From CAZEAN01 sp964510225 (GTDB lineage: Bacteria; Planctomycetota; Planctomycetia; Isosphaerales; Isosphaeraceae): a stretch of 6,310 nucleotides of DNA. This document shows positions 4,724-6,310 of this stretch, one piece after another. The notes beneath the pieces are model-generated. The model was not told the origin of the DNA and made no database searches. It saw only the letters and a program-made list of their open reading frames with translations. The stretch spans positions 1 to 6,310 of the forward strand of contig CAZEAN010000213.1 of NCBI GenBank assembly GCA_964510225.1, read 5' to 3'. A program made the translations under genes and the position numbers. Positions within the stretch are counted from its first letter, which is position 1. Each line of letters starts with the position of its first letter.

Positions 4724-6310
4724 ATGGCGAAGCCCAGTCGATCCCGGCGGAGAGCTGTCCGACGCATGCGAATGGGGCCGCCTCGATTCGTCGAAGCCTT
4801 GGAATCAAGGCGACTGATGGCCACAATCGTTGTGAATACATTCGACGATGTTGTCGATTCGTTGGACGGTGTCACGAGCCTTCGCGAGGCGATCGGGCTT
4901 GCTGCGGAATTCTCCGGGCCCGACACCATCGAATTACCAACCGAAATCGATGGTCTCCCCGGTCAGTATGATCTTGAGGAATTCGGACTCAGGATTGACG
5001 ACGCTTCGGGACCACTCACCATCACTGGGATTGGTGGGCTCCCAACCATCACGACCAACGGGATTGATCGAGTAATCGACGTCGGTGAAGTGACCACGCT
5101 CGTTCTCAATCGTGTCGACATTAGTGGTGGATTCCGTAGTGGGCAAACGGAGATCGAATCGAGTGGAGGGGGGATCCTTGTCCAGGGTTCACTGACGCTG
5201 GTTGAGTCGACGGTCCGCAACAATAGTGCCATTGGGTCAGGAGGTGGGATCGCCCGTGTGGGGCTTGGGTCCCTCACGATCGAGAGCAGTACCATCTCCG
5301 ACAATTCTTCGGAAGCTCCTGGTGGTGGAATCGCGAACTTCGTTGATAGCTTTACCATTATCAACTCCACCATCACGGGAAACGGCAGTCTCGACAGTGG
5401 GGGAGGGGTTTGGATCGGTCGAGCGGGAGCGTCTGGCACGTTCTTAAATACGACAATCACTCAGAACTTCAGCGAGGCGGGTGAAGGTGGTGGCATCTTT
5501 GGTTTGCAAACATTGATTCAACTGGATAACACAATTGTCGCGGGCAATTTTGCGGAATTCGCTCCAGACATCTCAGCCGAAGATGCATTTGGTAGTAATA
5601 ACATCATTGGTGATGGTGATGCGATCGAAAGAAGCGGCATCGAGGATGGAGTCGATGGGAACCAGGTCGGGACCGGCCAAGATCCCATCGACCCCTTGCT
5701 CGGACCGCTTGCGCTCAATGGCGGAGTCACGTCGAACTTCCTTCCCCTTGAGGGGAGTCCGGCGATCGATGCGAGCAGCTCAATCGATGGTCCCGCATTC
5801 GATCAGCGGGGCGTCCCACGTCCTCAAGGAGCTGCGCTTGACATCGGATCGGTTGAAGTCGAAGTCCTCGTGATCGAAGAAGAGCCGAGCCTGGTGGTGA
5901 CCACTGCTCAAGATCTTGTCGATCCGACCGACTTCCTGACGAGCTTCCGTGAAGCGATTCTCTTTGCAAACACGAATCCCGACATCGAGAACCCTGAGTT
6001 AATCACGTTTGATATCGACCCCATCAATCTCCAGCCGATTGAGTTGCAGAGTTCTCTCCCGGGGATCACGCAACCTGTGGTCATCGACGGGTATAGTCAG
6101 CCGGGATCAACGCCGAACACACTCGAGATCGGCAATAATGCTGTTATCTTGATCCAACTCATTCCGGCGACTAACATGATGATTCCGGTTGGTCTCGACT
6201 TCTTCTGCTCGCACAGTGATGTTAGTGGTCTCGGCCTGAGTGGGCTTTCGACTGCTGCAATTCGTTTAAGTGGTTCCGAATCTGCCGAAGCGGTCGTGGT
6301 GGGCAATCAG
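4724..6310 (+). CDS. Large LEPR-XLL/CSLREA parallel beta-helix surface protein, 3' end outside window
   Basis: 529 codons run without a stop to the window edge. The N-terminus is very basic (RSRRRAVRRMR), then VEALESRRLMA (24-33), a variant of the LEPR-XLL motif found at the start of large planctomycete exported proteins. Residues 34-72 match the CSLREA module (VVNTFDD...DGVTSLREAI), with Thr in place of Cys. Residues 148-258 are a right-handed parallel beta-helix: GGGI/V motifs at 148, 173, 200, 226 and 255, each followed by a T-L/I-x-x-S/N-T-I-x-x-N strand, about 26 residues per turn. Residues 332-378 (NGGVTSNFLPLEGSPAID...DQRG.PRP...DIGSVE) are a choice-of-anchor Q-type domain. A second CSLREA-like module (390-430, TSFREAI) then starts another unit, with IDGYSQPGSTPNT at 454-466. 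It is likely exported and located at or outside the cell surface; adhesion or glycan binding is plausible but unproven. No catalytic residues are evident. Confidence 0.88.
   Translation, partial: MAKPSRSRRRAVRRMRMGPPRFVEALESRRLMATIVVNTFDDVVDSLDGVTSLREAIGLAAEFSGPDTIELPTEIDGLPGQYDLEEFGLRIDDASGPLTITGIGGLPTITTNGIDRVIDVGEVTTLVLNRVDISGGFRSGQTEIESSGGGILVQGSLTLVESTVRNNSAIGSGGGIARVGLGSLTIESSTISDNSSEAPGGGIANFVDSFTIINSTITGNGSLDSGGGVWIGRAGASGTFLNTTITQNFSEAGEGGGIFGLQTLIQLDNTIVAGNFAEFAPDISAEDAFGSNNIIGDGDAIERSGIEDGVDGNQVGTGQDPIDPLLGPLALNGGVTSNFLPLEGSPAIDASSSIDGPAFDQRGVPRPQGAALDIGSVEVEVLVIEEEPSLVVTTAQDLVDPTDFLTSFREAILFANTNPDIENPELITFDIDPINLQPIELQSSLPGITQPVVIDGYSQPGSTPNTLEIGNNAVILIQLIPATNMMIPVGLDFFCSHSDVSGLGLSGLSTAAIRLSGSESAEAVVVGNQ

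Noticed and set aside
4555..4929. 124-codon minus-strand frame across the spacer and the surface protein start
   Set aside because: It has no ribosome site and overlaps the well-supported start at 4724; the hairpins in the spacer break any codon pattern.
4963..5460. 165-codon minus-strand frame rich in Pro and Ser
   Set aside because: It is the complement of the Gly/Thr/Asp-rich beta-helix gene; its composition is explained by reverse reading of that gene.
1..6310. CRISPR array, tRNA or rRNA genes
   Set aside because: No regularly spaced repeats and no convincing T-loop/acceptor combinations or rRNA-like sequence were seen on either strand.

Overview
The window most likely comes from a planctomycete, perhaps near Isosphaeraceae or Pirellulales. 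The best clues are a large secreted-type protein whose N-terminus carries a LEPR-XLL-like motif (VEALESRRLMA) followed by CSLREA-like and parallel beta-helix modules, a TPR-plus-XRE regulator, and a small protein with a W-x2-LP-x2-IR-x-AIL helix of a kind I recall from planctomycete accessory genes. Placement rests on recognition of these families, not on a database search.

Layout. Positions 1-40 (minus) are the first 13 codons of an IS5-family transposase that leaves the window on the left; the outer end of that insertion sequence probably lies near 85. A TPR/helix-turn-helix regulator follows at 212-952 (plus). It converges on a two-gene minus-strand operon: a small Cys-rich protein (about 2723-2412) whose stop overlaps the GTG start of an MT-A70 adenine-N6 DNA methyltransferase (2415-1426). 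The 473 bp between the convergent genes hold a perfect 12-bp tandem duplication and a hairpin, but no convincing gene. From 2724 to 3511 there is nearly 0.8 kb without a sound gene. It contains short protein-like minus-strand reading frames interrupted by stops and frame changes, with several dyads, and reads like gene decay or an integration boundary.

From 3512 the character changes to ordinary chromosomal genes on the plus strand. The first is a complete extended-SDR nucleotide-sugar epimerase of the UDP-GlcNAc/UDP-Glc 4-epimerase (WbpP/Gne-like) type. After a 243-bp spacer rich in hairpins, including a terminator-like one, comes a large surface/secreted beta-helix protein from 4724 that is still open at the right edge (529 codons seen).

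How they relate. The left half (IS end, XRE regulator, orphan methyltransferase with small partner, decayed spacer) looks like an accessory or mobile-element-derived segment. The right half supplies surface polysaccharide precursors and a surface-type protein, but the two genes need not be functionally linked. No CRISPR array, tRNA or rRNA was seen. I do not see a clearly new system; the most interesting candidate is the translationally coupled Cys-rich protein and MT-A70 methyltransferase pair beside a TPR-XRE regulator.
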